Assembly (NCBI GenBank): GCA_020443945.1
Contig: JAIZWN010000055.1
Span: 1-16,518 of the forward strand
Length of the DNA: 16,518 nt
Origin: Candidatus Thiosymbion ectosymbiont of Robbea hypermnestra
Lineage (GTDB): Bacteria > Pseudomonadota > Gammaproteobacteria > Chromatiales > Chromatiaceae
Direction: 5' to 3'
The notes under the pieces are model-generated. The model searched no databases and was not told the origin of the DNA. It saw only the letters and a program-made list of their open reading frames with translations. The position numbers and the translations under genes are program-made. The stretch's first letter is position 1. Each line of letters starts with the position of its first letter. Positions 8,043 to 16,463 of this stretch are shown here, in pieces.

Positions 8043-9893
8043 ATGAACCGCGAGCGTTGGAACCTACCCGAAATCATAACCACATCCCCACGTGCGCGGG
8101 GAGCGGCCGTGTTACTCCTGGCCCATCTCTTCCGGAGCATGATTGCCGGGCGTGCACTGGAGGTTGTGCGCTCCTCACCTCCCGCGTTCGATCGCAACGA
8201 CTTTTCAGAACTGCTTGCATTCGTGGCGGACATGTTGCCGTTGCGTTATGCCTCGAGTTGTCACAAATTCGTGCCACCGGCAGATGGCGAGGCAATGCCG
8301 GAAAAGGGGCAGGCAAACCTGCTCGTGTTGGACGCCGAACGGGCCGTACCAACAGACAGGGAAGTCCAACAGGTGGACGAGGATGGCGAGCTCTTGGTGG
8401 GCGATGAGCCCGAGCAACCCTTCTTGGACTACGCCGAAGCGGCGATCGCGGGGGCACTGGTACGGCCTGATGCACTGGCTTCGTTCAGTCTACGCTTCGA
8501 TCGGCTGCTGGGCGACGGGATGCCGGGGGCCGACACGCCGGCGATGGCTGCTACCGTTTATGCCCTCTCGGCATTGTTTACGGCGCCAACGGTGGGGACC
8601 CCCGGTATGTTTCGGCAGCATATGTTGCCGTTGGCGTCGAATCCTGAACTGCCCTGGTCGAATCTGGTCGCCGATTCCGAGTGGAAGTTGCTGAACGCAG
8701 GGGACTTGAGTGCGTGGATACTGACCCCTCCGCAACGCCTGTCGGTCGGTGAGCGAACCCTGCAGGAGGCGCTGGTGAGGGGTCTGGAGCGGGCGGGGTG
8801 GCAGCTCGATGATCCGTCACCACCCTGGCGACGGCCCACGGAAACCGATTGGTGGGAGCGTCTGTGGGAGCTTTTGGCTATTGTGCCGCGCTTGCTTCCC
8901 ACAAGCCTGGCAGCCGATCTCGCGCGGGGGGTATCACTGGATGAGGTCCCGGCGGTAGATCTGGTCCCGCTACTGGAGGCGGAGTTCGCCGGCGCGACCC
9001 TCTGGCGTCGCCGTTGGCAAGCGGACGGACTCGCCGGTGCCTGCACCGAACCTGGTGTGTTCCCGGTCTTACTCGCTGCATTGGAACAAGGAGAGCTGGA
9101 CGCCCTCTGGCTGGAGCGCTTACTAACCATGGACGGGCCGTGGATACATTCGGGCTTTCGCCGGGACCTGCAATCGGTATTGTTGGAACGGCTCGCCGAT
9201 ATCCCCCCGGTGCCGGAGTGGTTGCCGAGGGTGGAGCAGGGGCTGGCCGGAGTCGAGCTCCCTGCCGCGCCGGACATAATCACCAAAGATCGGTACGCGG
9301 ACGTTTATCGGCTGGTTTGTCTCCTGATCGACCACGGATTGGAACGAAGCGCCGATCTGATTGCCGGTGGTACCGATTTGTTGCACCGTTGCCGGGTGTT
9401 GCATCGCGTTTTGCGGGCCTTGGACGAGAACGCATCCGACGACCCGGCCTGGAAGGACCTCGCGAAACTATGCGGCAAGGCATCAAGCGGCACCGGTGGG
9501 AACAAGCTCCACCCCCTGACAGAGCTGGCGGCCATGCTGGGCAATCAGGAGACGGATGGGATAGAAAAAGCCAGGTACCAGGCGTTGGAGGTCTTGAAGG
9601 GGGTATTGGTCGAAAACCCACTTTTGCTGTATCCGATATCCGGCAACCAGGATCTTCGGGTGCCGTTGTTCGACCTGGTGATTGCGTTGTCGGGAGCGGA
9701 GACTCGAGCCCGGATCCCGGACCTGCTCAGCGAATCCATCTGCCGCAATTGGGTGAAGAAACCTGAGTGGCGCCAGGCCGTGATCGACACCTTGCGCGAC
9801 CCGGATGCCCCGCCGCCATCCAAACTCTCCGATCCGGACCGCGAGCTAGTAATACGGGACCTGGAGACACACTGGCGAGACCTCCACGGCTGA
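8043..9893 (+). CDS. Unrecognised 616-residue soluble protein of the accessory operon
   Basis: I do not recognise this family. No signal peptide or convincing transmembrane segment is visible, so it is probably cytoplasmic. The composition suggests a mainly alpha-helical protein rich in Leu, Ala, Asp, Glu and Trp. A hydrophobic helix lies near the start (GAAVLLLAHLFRSMIAG, about 20-36), and a Trp-rich segment DWWERLWELLAIVPRLLP begins at 269. Many amphipathic helices follow to the end. There is no P-loop, metal-binding cluster or catalytic motif I can identify. The ATG at 8043 lies 15 bases after the membrane-protein gene, and the vWA gene follows after 28 bases, so the three are probably co-transcribed and the products may form a complex. 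A scaffold or adaptor role is a guess from context only. Confidence 0.7.
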   Translation: MNRERWNLPEIITTSPRARGAAVLLLAHLFRSMIAGRALEVVRSSPPAFDRNDFSELLAFVADMLPLRYASSCHKFVPPADGEAMPEKGQANLLVLDAERAVPTDREVQQVDEDGELLVGDEPEQPFLDYAEAAIAGALVRPDALASFSLRFDRLLGDGMPGADTPAMAATVYALSALFTAPTVGTPGMFRQHMLPLASNPELPWSNLVADSEWKLLNAGDLSAWILTPPQRLSVGERTLQEALVRGLERAGWQLDDPSPPWRRPTETDWWERLWELLAIVPRLLPTSLAADLARGVSLDEVPAVDLVPLLEAEFAGATLWRRRWQADGLAGACTEPGVFPVLLAALEQGELDALWLERLLTMDGPWIHSGFRRDLQSVLLERLADIPPVPEWLPRVEQGLAGVELPAAPDIITKDRYADVYRLVCLLIDHGLERSADLIAGGTDLLHRCRVLHRVLRALDENASDDPAWKDLAKLCGKASSGTGGNKLHPLTELAAMLGNQETDGIEKARYQALEVLKGVLVENPLLLYPISGNQDLRVPLFDLVIALSGAETRARIPDLLSESICRNWVKKPEWRQAVIDTLRDPDAPPPSKLSDPDRELVIRDLETHWRDLHG

Positions 9894-9921
9894 ACACCCA
9901 AACGCTGGGAGGGCATCTTTA

Positions 9922-11148
9922 GTGAACGACGAAACATGCCACGACACGGACCTGCGGATCCAAGTGCTGGACGATGATGGGGATGAACTGGAATACCGGC
10001 GGCTGCCAATGGGACCGGATGGTACCTATGCCTTCGAGCTGGTCTGCCAACGGGGCGCCGATGCGGTCCATTTCGCGGTCACCGACGAGCGCGACCGGAT
10101 CTTTCGTTGTGAGATACCGGCCGAGCCGGAATGGCCGGTCCATGTGGAGCTGTCCCGGAATGACAACGACAACTGGAGCGTCGAGAGCACCAACAACCAG
10201 GTACTGGTACTGAAGGAGGAGGCGAAGCCACTGCCGATAATTCCCCTTCCGCTTACCGCATCCAAAGCGCAAACGCCGGTCGAAGACGAACGGTGGGAGG
10301 TTGCCTTGGTCATCGATGGCACCATGGTCTCCGGGTCCGATTCCGCATTTCTGTCGACCGATGACGAGGCCTGGCCAAAACTCCGTAGCGAGCTGACCGC
10401 ATTGTTGGCCGCATTGGACCGAGACGCCAACTCCCTGAGTTTTACGGTCATCGCGTTCGGTGACCATGGGGTCGAGGGGGTCACCGCCAAGGAGCTGAAA
10501 CCTGAGTATCTGTTGCGCGTCCCGGCTCCGGGAAACGAGCGGCGGATGGTAGAACTCCGCGCCGGTGATTCACTGGTATTCCGGCCATTTCGGAAGGATG
10601 CAGTCGAGTCCTTGCTCGCTGCCATCGAGCCAAGCCCTGGTGGGGACTTCGTCGATGGCTTGTCGGACGCCTTGGCTGCCTGCAATGGTCTGCGGTGGTC
10701 GAGAAATGCGCGCAAGCTGGTAGTGATATGCGGCGACTCGCCGGGACACTCTATTGAGTATCCCATCGGCGACCGCGGCGATGCCACCGTCCGCGTCCGG
10801 GATGTGGATCTGGAAGCAGCGGAATTGCATCGGACCCAGGTGGAAATCCTGACCATTTACCATCGCCCGCCGCCGGACCTCGAACCCAAAACCGGCCATG
10901 GCCACGAGCTACTCCAAGGCGCGGCACAACAGTATCGGCGACTGGCATCGATCCCGGACTATGCGTTGGAAACGGGTTTCTTCAAGCCTGCCGAGGTAGC
11001 TGAGCGCCTGACCCGACGCGATTTCCCCATCGGTCGGAACGCGAGCTACGCCCATTTGCTTGCTCCCGGATCCGATGGAGAACGAGGGGCTGGGGAGAGA
11101 GTGGCCGAAAAAATCCCGATATCTTCTTCTTTACCGTCCTCCCCATGA
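9922..11148 (+). CDS. vWA-like domain protein with degenerate metal site
   Basis: Soluble 408-residue protein starting at GTG, with a good ribosome site GGGAGG (9907-9912) nine bases upstream. Residues 1 to about 105 look like a small beta-rich domain. About 125-340 resembles a von Willebrand factor A fold: strand plus first metal motif VALVIDGTMV (D132), then LSFTVIAFGDHG, then PGGDFVDGLSDALAAC in the place of the usual GGT...AL motif, then KLVVICGDSPGH, like the GDAPPH loop of some bacterial vWA proteins. The canonical DxSxS is DGTMV and the conserved Thr appears to be Asp, so metal binding may be altered or lost. vWA domains mostly mediate protein-protein contacts, here perhaps with the operon partners. 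The last ~25 residues (SDGERGAGERVAEK onward) look like translated non-coding DNA. It converges with the - strand gene ending at 11229. Confidence 0.72.
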   Translation: MNDETCHDTDLRIQVLDDDGDELEYRRLPMGPDGTYAFELVCQRGADAVHFAVTDERDRIFRCEIPAEPEWPVHVELSRNDNDNWSVESTNNQVLVLKEEAKPLPIIPLPLTASKAQTPVEDERWEVALVIDGTMVSGSDSAFLSTDDEAWPKLRSELTALLAALDRDANSLSFTVIAFGDHGVEGVTAKELKPEYLLRVPAPGNERRMVELRAGDSLVFRPFRKDAVESLLAAIEPSPGGDFVDGLSDALAACNGLRWSRNARKLVVICGDSPGHSIEYPIGDRGDATVRVRDVDLEAAELHRTQVEILTIYHRPPPDLEPKTGHGHELLQGAAQQYRRLASIPDYALETGFFKPAEVAERLTRRDFPIGRNASYAHLLAPGSDGERGAGERVAEKIPISSSLPSSP

Positions 11149-11228
11149 TTTTTGCCCAATAGAGGAAGTGGTCATGCTGCACCGGTTTAGTAAGGGCTCT
11201 GAAGTATATGTACCCGGAGACAACAGAA

Positions 11229-12113
11229 TTATAACGCCACCGTAAGGTGATGCAGGGATTCGGGGTCGTCGTCAAGGAGTGCGGCAACCATGGTATCGGC
11301 CAACGCTACGACCACCGGATCCAGGTCCGGGTCCTCATCGGGACCCGTGGCAGCGGCATAGCCGTCCCAATTGCGGACCAGGTCCTTCGGATCGATATGA
11401 TGGCTAGCCACCGCGCCGGCCAGTGACAGACGGTCGGCCCAGGGACGCGGCAGCGGCAGCAACAGTGCCGCCAATGCCGCCGATGGCAAGGGGTCGGCGT
11501 CGTGCGGACGCTGGAGTCGGACCGGGAAACGACCGCAGAGCAGTCGGGCGTAGAATCGCCTCAGTGCATCGCCGTCGATTGCAGCTACCAGTTCGGTGCG
11601 GGCCCTTTCGATGTGTTCCGGTAACATCGTGGGATCACCTGTCACCAGCGGGCAGTCATTGTCCGCGATGTCCAAGGCGTATTCGGGCTGCTGCCAACTG
11701 CCCTGGGAACGGCGGTCCCACCAGTCGCGATCGTCGTAGCGGGCAAGCTCCGGCAGCAGGATCAATGCCCCGACCACGCCCGGAACGGCATCGGGCGGTC
11801 TCCACTCGGTGACCTGCTTCTCGACCACAGCCAAGCGCCCGGCACTGTCCCTCGCCCGGCTGGGATAGACTGAGCAGGCCAGCCAGCGGTCCGGCAACCG
11901 GCGCCACAGGCCCCCCGTAACCGGCACGGATTCGTTGCCGATGCGCAATGCGCCGGCGAGCTCGGGGCAATCGGCCCCGAACCCCTTGCTACGGGCAATC
12001 CAACGGTAATCCGATACTTCCCCCTGGACCTTACCCCAGATCCCGCGCCGGCAGCCGGTGGTGGGACCGCCGGTGAAGTCCGCCAGGGCCGGCCAACGCA
12101 ACGAGTCACTCAT
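11229..12113 (-). CDS. Stand-alone paralogue of the GTPase N-terminal domain
   Basis: A 294-residue soluble protein. Its whole length aligns by eye with residues 1 to about 285 of the upstream GTPase. Matching blocks are LRWPAL/WRLWPAL, YRWIARSKGF/GWVATSAGF, ALILLPELAR/AFAMLPQVRE, RRFYARLLCGRFPVRL/TKVYAHLLAGQHYVVL, PSAALAALLLPLPRPWADRLS/TPAAFSALLLPLSRDLADRFS, and a shared C-terminal helix before DDDPESL/NNDPTMV. It lacks the P-loop part. The ARSKGF region recalls the N-terminal domains of GTPase-associated (GAP1-type) proteins, but I could not confirm this. The ATG is in an ATGA overlap with the GTPase stop, so translation is coupled and the two proteins are probably made in a fixed ratio. 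A plausible role is binding or regulating the GTPase, perhaps by pairing with its homologous domain. Confidence 0.75.
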   Translation of the reverse strand: MSDSLRWPALADFTGGPTTGCRRGIWGKVQGEVSDYRWIARSKGFGADCPELAGALRIGNESVPVTGGLWRRLPDRWLACSVYPSRARDSAGRLAVVEKQVTEWRPPDAVPGVVGALILLPELARYDDRDWWDRRSQGSWQQPEYALDIADNDCPLVTGDPTMLPEHIERARTELVAAIDGDALRRFYARLLCGRFPVRLQRPHDADPLPSAALAALLLPLPRPWADRLSLAGAVASHHIDPKDLVRNWDGYAAATGPDEDPDLDPVVVALADTMVAALLDDDPESLHHLTVAL

Positions 12114-13786
12114 TGCTCGTTGTCCCCCAGCAACCAGACCAGGGGATCGATCAGATTGATGGGTTGGGCAAGGACGTTCGGGTGTGGTTCGAGCCTCTCG
12201 TCGTAAAACACCCCAGGCTCGACCGCCCCGTGCAGGATGCGCAGGCCGACGGCGGACAGGGCGAAGATCCGGTAGGTCTCGAAGTGGTGGTGAATCGCGT
12301 TGGAGATGGTTTGCCCGATGCTATTCGCAAGGAACTCCTCCGGCGCCTCGAGCGCACGCCGATACTCCTCGACACTGTGGATGAGCTCATCGCTCTTGGA
12401 GACACAAACGGCCAACCGCCGGGGATCCTTGTCCTCAGCGCGTATCTCCTGCATGAGCGTGAAGGCCCTCACGACCTCGGCGTCCTGCCTACCACGATCA
12501 CGATTGGGGTCCAGCAACAGCATCAGGCCGTCGGCTGCGCTGAGACGCCTGGCGGTATCTCCGTCGAAGGCCTCAAACTCGGCGCCGGGACGATCCTCCA
12601 TCGAAATGGTCGCCTGTCGACCGGTTTGCTCATCGGTCAGGCGATAGTCGAATTGCTGCCCGGAACCGGTGGGTTCGGGGAATCGGTTCTGTTGCAGGTG
12701 CTCCTCAATCCTCATCAATAGATTGCTCGTATCGGCGCCGGCGGGCGGACTGATCCGCCAGCGCGGATCGCCGCCATGCCGATGCTTCAGGAGCAGATAG
12801 GCCAGGTAGACGGTCTTGCCCGACGAGGATGCACCCCAGATCCGAAACTGACGGTCGGCGCTCACCGTGGGACCGATGCTTGATGGTGCCGTGGTCTGTT
12901 CCGATGCCGGCGGAGGTATCGACCGGCCGGATGGCTGCGCGGAGACCATCGTGGGGTCGTTGTTGGTCACCGCACGCACCAACGCGGCAGCGAGCTCCTG
13001 GGTTTCGGCGTCAGGGACCTGGACGGGAGACGGCAGCCGATCCGGGAGACAGTTGCCCAGACCCAGGAGGTGCCAGCGCACCGTGGCACGATCGTCAGCC
13101 TCCGTCAGACGCGCCTTATCGATATTGCGCGACGGCAACCGGGACAGCATCGAGAACCGGTCCGCGAGATCCCGGCTCAATGGTAACAAGAGCGCCGAGA
13201 ATGCAGCCGGGGTAAGTGGGATCTCGGGCTCGGGCAGAACCACGTAATGCTGGCCCGCGAGGAGGTGCGCATAGACTTTGGTCAGGGCCTCCGGTTTCAG
13301 GGCCCGAGCCAACTCATGGCAGCCGGTCTCGATCCGCTCCATGAGTGCAAACTCGTCGACGAAGATGTCGTAGGATTCGGGATTCCGATCGCTGTCAGCA
13401 AGCTCCCGGACCTGGGGGAGCATAGCGAACGCCAATAGGGCGGCAGGCAACCGGCGCGGATTGCCGAATTCGAGCACCCGCCGCTGCAACCGGGCGGCGG
13501 ATCCATTGCGCCCCCTGTCCGGCCGGCACAGTACCGCCAGGTGGGCGTCGTCCGTGCCGTGCCAGATCAGCGCCTCCTGTGGATCGTCCTCGTCCCCCAG
13601 ATAGAGGACCTCGGCCCGTTGCCTGGCGCTGGCGTCGAAACCGGCGCTGGTCGCGACCCAACCGCTCCCCTCGGCCTCCTTGCTACCGCTCCAGTTGCCT
13701 TGTTCACAGCGCAACCGCCAACGGCGGCCGCGACTGAGTCCCTCCAGTGCCGGCCACAGGCGCCATTGTTGCTCATTCGACTTCAT
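12110..13786 (-). CDS. P-loop GTPase with duplicated N-terminal partner domain
   Basis: A 558-residue cytoplasmic protein. Residues 1 to about 285 are the domain shared with the next gene; about 283-308 is a Pro/Ser/Thr-rich linker; about 310-558 is a Ras-like GTPase domain. GTPase motifs: Walker A GASSSGKT (318-325), Walker B/G3 DRPG (398-401), G4 in the form SKSD (463-466, where the Asp supports guanine specificity) and a G5-like SA (511-512). This order fits a TRAFAC-type GTPase; the GLPGSGKT-like loop and the neighbours recall the GTPases of predicted bacterial conflict systems. I chose the ATG at 13786, with AAGGA 12 bases upstream. The longer GTG start at 13816 would lie inside a palindromic repeat. 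The stop overlaps the next ATG, and 118 bases containing the repeat separate the gene from the coiled-coil gene upstream. Confidence 0.8.
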   Translation of the reverse strand: MKSNEQQWRLWPALEGLSRGRRWRLRCEQGNWSGSKEAEGSGWVATSAGFDASARQRAEVLYLGDEDDPQEALIWHGTDDAHLAVLCRPDRGRNGSAARLQRRVLEFGNPRRLPAALLAFAMLPQVRELADSDRNPESYDIFVDEFALMERIETGCHELARALKPEALTKVYAHLLAGQHYVVLPEPEIPLTPAAFSALLLPLSRDLADRFSMLSRLPSRNIDKARLTEADDRATVRWHLLGLGNCLPDRLPSPVQVPDAETQELAAALVRAVTNNDPTMVSAQPSGRSIPPPASEQTTAPSSIGPTVSADRQFRIWGASSSGKTVYLAYLLLKHRHGGDPRWRISPPAGADTSNLLMRIEEHLQQNRFPEPTGSGQQFDYRLTDEQTGRQATISMEDRPGAEFEAFDGDTARRLSAADGLMLLLDPNRDRGRQDAEVVRAFTLMQEIRAEDKDPRRLAVCVSKSDELIHSVEEYRRALEAPEEFLANSIGQTISNAIHHHFETYRIFALSAVGLRILHGAVEPGVFYDERLEPHPNVLAQPINLIDPLVWLLGDNEQ

Positions 13787-13806
13787 GGATCTGCAGTATC
13801 CTTTTT

Positions 13807-13882
13807 GAAGAACCACGGATGGACACAGATAAACACGGATTGTGATCGGTGTTTATCTGTGTCCATCCGTGGTTCTAATACA
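13807..13882 (-). repeat. Long palindromic intergenic repeat, copy 1
   Basis: Bases 13809-13836 (beginning AGAACCACGGATGGACACAG) and 13849-13876 are exact reverse complements: a perfect 28-bp stem around a 12-base loop in which a further 3 bp can pair. The unit GAAGAACCACGGAT...CCGTGGTTCTAATACA recurs at 16313-16390 in the same orientation. It lies 22 bases after the coiled-coil gene stop and 20 bases before the GTPase ATG. It could be a non-autonomous mobile repeat or an RNA hairpin that stabilises, processes or attenuates the transcript. Confidence 0.9.
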
Positions 13883-13904
13883 GGAAATAGTCTTCGTATC
13901 TTTA

Positions 13905-16271
13905 CTATGCTGTGCCACTGCCGGTGTGATGGCGCTCGGCCAATTCCCTGACCCGTTGCCGCAGCTCCTGGCCGGGCATTTCCAACTGCCGATCCGGTTG
14001 CCGTAACCGGGAGGCGATACCCGATCCCTCGGCATCCGCGTTCCCCCGGTGCCGTATTGTCTCGAGGTCCCGCGCGAAATGATGGGCCGCCTCACGGCGG
14101 GCCTGGTGCTCCAGTGCCTGCAACAGCACATCGGCACGTCGGAGTTGCTCCCGGCGTGAATTGAGGGAGGCGCCGGCTGCCTCGACCTCCTTGGTCAACG
14201 CGGAAACCCGATCGTGGTGGAGGGACGACGCTGACTCGGGAAACTCCTCCGACAGGGTGCGTAGGCGCTCCCTGATATGGCGACGCAAATCGGTAATGGT
14301 TTTCTCGTCGCGTTCGCCACTGTCGATCTGGTGCTCGACCTGGCGCAACCGATGCCGCAGCTGTCGGGCCAACTCCAAGCGGTCGTCGAACCCTTCCGTT
14401 TCCAAGTCGCGTAGGGATTGCAACAGGTTGACCAGTAGCTCCTGATCGTCGGTACCCGGTCCACCACGAACGGGGCCATCAGTATGCTCCAGCAATTCCC
14501 TGCGCCGTGCGCACAGACGCTCGATCTGCTGTTCCAGCGCCTGCGATAACCGCTGGTGTGTCGGCTCCAGCCAAGGCAGTAGGGCCTCGGCCTCCTCCAG
14601 GGTGGACGGTGGTTTGTCGAGGCCACCGTCCAGCAGCTCGGCACCTTGGAGATCCAAGTCGTCATCCAGCACTGCACGGATTTCCCGCAAGCCGGCAAGC
14701 CGTTGCTCCAGACGGGCGCAACACTGGGAGATCAGATCCGGCTCGATCCCAGCCAAGGCGGCACGCTCGTGATCGAGGGTCTGGTAACCGACCTCGATGC
14801 TGGTCACCGAGCCGGGATTGATCTCGAGCAGTGGACGTAACGACTGGGGCGGCGTTACTCCCAACGCATTGGTAAGGGTATCGAGTCGCTTTGCTCGGCC
14901 GCGAATAGCGTTGCGATCCGCGGCCAGTCGCTCGGCCCGTTCAGAGGCCCGTGCGTGGAGGGCATCGATACGCTTGGCGAGATTGCGGTGCCGACCGAGC
15001 GTGTCGATGATCGCGTCGATTGGGGCGTCTTCCAAGATCGTACCCTCGGTGGCCTGGAATTCACGTTCCAGCGCCACGCGCTCGGCATCATCGGTTTCGT
15101 TCAACGGAAGCGATCGCACCTGGTCCGCGATCGCAGCAACTTCGCTACGCACCTGGCTACAAACGCCGAGCAACCGATGGATGTCGCCGCCAAGGGCATC
15201 GGCGAATTCCTGGTCGGCACGGCGGTAACGATGCAGCCAGTCTTCGAATAGATAGGGCGAGTCCGGCGTCTTCGCCAGTAGCGCCGTCATCTCACCGGCA
15301 AGACCGGGATTGATTTGTGGATCCCCGTATTGGTCGTAGATTTCCCGGCTGCGCGCGAGGCGCTCGCGCGCTCCGGCATAATCCTGCTCCGCCCGCTCGG
15401 TCAGCTCCCGCATCAGGGTCTCGGACCGCTCGAACAGCCCGTCGAAGACCTCGTCATCCTGGTTTCGCCAGTCCTCGGTCAGCCGCAGATAATCGCCGTG
15501 CAGGGATTGCAGCTCGCGCTGGTAGTGCGCGGATAGATTGCCGGCAGGTAGGTCGTCGTCTTCGGAGAGAACCCTGATCCATTCCTCAATCGCCAATATC
15601 CGCTGCTGGACTTCCTCGATACGTCCCGGCTTTGGCCGTTGCCGAAACTTCTCCAAGGGTTCCAATAGCCCGCGCAGCTCGTCCAGCAGTTCCCGGCTCG
15701 GGCCGGACTCGATGAATCGTCGCTGTAATCCCGGCAGTGCCTCTCGGAGGTCGCGGATACGTGCTTCGGCCCGGACGCTCTGCAGGTGTTCGTGGGCCTT
15801 GACGAACCGTTGGAAGAAGGCACGGTCGGTTTTCTGCCAGGCATCAAGGTCCTGGATTGAGTCGCGTCCGTGCCGATCACCGTCGGTCTCGGGTTCCCGG
15901 CAGCCGATGGCAGCAAGCGCGTTCTTGCGCTCGGCGCTACGGGTCGCGAACGCCCGGCGCAGCCCAGAGTCGGGAATTGCCTCCACCTCGGCGGCATGGA
16001 CCTCCTCCGCCCGCAGGATCGGCGCGGCCTCTTGGCGCCGGGCCTGGAGTGCGTTCGCGCGGTCTTTCAGGCCCTGCATACGGCCATCGAAGTCGGTTCG
16101 TTCACGGGCCGTCACCGGCAAGGTCAGGGGACCCAGGCGAGCGTCGAGACCGGCCTGCAATCCCTTGGCGTCCTTGATTAGCCGCTGGGCCTCGCTCGGA
16201 AGCTCGCCGATGAGGCCCTCGAGGTCTTTCCTCAACGCCTTGAGCTTGATCTTGTTGCCTGTATCGAACAT
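13905..16271 (-). CDS. Large all-helical coiled-coil protein
   Basis: A 788-residue soluble protein, almost entirely predicted helix with long heptad-like Leu/Glu/Arg-rich stretches from end to end (for example GNKIKLKALRKDLEGLIGEL near the start and VRSEVAAIADQVRSLPLN in the middle). It contains few prolines or glycines, no signal peptide, no transmembrane segment and no nucleotide-binding motif. It resembles spectrin- or SMC-arm-like scaffolds, but no family is recognised. I chose the ATG at 16271 (MFDTGNKIKLKAL), with GGGG about 10 bases upstream. The frame also opens at GTG 16322, but those 17 codons lie partly inside a palindromic repeat. It is first of three - strand genes and probably supplies a filamentous or bridging partner for the GTPase encoded next; that role is inferred from context. 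Confidence 0.75.
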   Translation of the reverse strand: MFDTGNKIKLKALRKDLEGLIGELPSEAQRLIKDAKGLQAGLDARLGPLTLPVTARERTDFDGRMQGLKDRANALQARRQEAAPILRAEEVHAAEVEAIPDSGLRRAFATRSAERKNALAAIGCREPETDGDRHGRDSIQDLDAWQKTDRAFFQRFVKAHEHLQSVRAEARIRDLREALPGLQRRFIESGPSRELLDELRGLLEPLEKFRQRPKPGRIEEVQQRILAIEEWIRVLSEDDDLPAGNLSAHYQRELQSLHGDYLRLTEDWRNQDDEVFDGLFERSETLMRELTERAEQDYAGARERLARSREIYDQYGDPQINPGLAGEMTALLAKTPDSPYLFEDWLHRYRRADQEFADALGGDIHRLLGVCSQVRSEVAAIADQVRSLPLNETDDAERVALEREFQATEGTILEDAPIDAIIDTLGRHRNLAKRIDALHARASERAERLAADRNAIRGRAKRLDTLTNALGVTPPQSLRPLLEINPGSVTSIEVGYQTLDHERAALAGIEPDLISQCCARLEQRLAGLREIRAVLDDDLDLQGAELLDGGLDKPPSTLEEAEALLPWLEPTHQRLSQALEQQIERLCARRRELLEHTDGPVRGGPGTDDQELLVNLLQSLRDLETEGFDDRLELARQLRHRLRQVEHQIDSGERDEKTITDLRRHIRERLRTLSEEFPESASSLHHDRVSALTKEVEAAGASLNSRREQLRRADVLLQALEHQARREAAHHFARDLETIRHRGNADAEGSGIASRLRQPDRQLEMPGQELRQRVRELAERHHTGSGTA

Positions 16272-16312
16272 AAGTACATGACCCCAGAGGATGTTCTCAA
16301 ACGAACCGCACC

Positions 16313-16390
16313 GAAGAACCACGGATAGACACGGATAAACAGGAATTACAATCTGTGTTTATCCGTGTCTGCCTCCGTGGTTCTAATACA
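16313..16390 (-). repeat. Long palindromic intergenic repeat, copy 2
   Basis: An imperfect palindrome: GAAGAACCACGGATAGACAC onward pairs with a right arm ending CCTCCGTGGTTCT. The arms differ only by a small mismatch/insertion near 16371-16373 and in the loop. It shares both ends with copy 1, including the TAATACA tail, and has the same orientation. It lies 41 bases before the chosen ATG of the coiled-coil gene. Confidence 0.88.
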
Positions 16391-16463
16391 AGTAAAAACC
16401 CTAGATTGAGAACGCCCCCTAGTGCCCCGTTTCACCTTATTTTTCGGGTAGTGCTGTGATCTA

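Noticed and set aside
12113..12721. 202-codon + strand frame inside the GTPase gene
   Set aside because: The - strand frame has an ordered set of GTPase motifs; this frame has none.
13787..13816. Upstream GTG start for the GTPase
   Set aside because: The added 10 codons come partly from the palindromic repeat; the ATG at 13786 has AAGGA upstream and starts at the conserved domain.
16272..16322. Upstream GTG start for the coiled-coil protein
   Set aside because: The first codons read through the repeat arm, as in the GTPase case; the ATG at 16271 has a GGGG site at suitable spacing.
13807..16390. The palindromic repeats as a CRISPR array or intrinsic terminators
   Set aside because: There are only two copies about 2.5 kb apart with a gene between them and no spacers, and no T-tract follows the stems on the transcribed strand.
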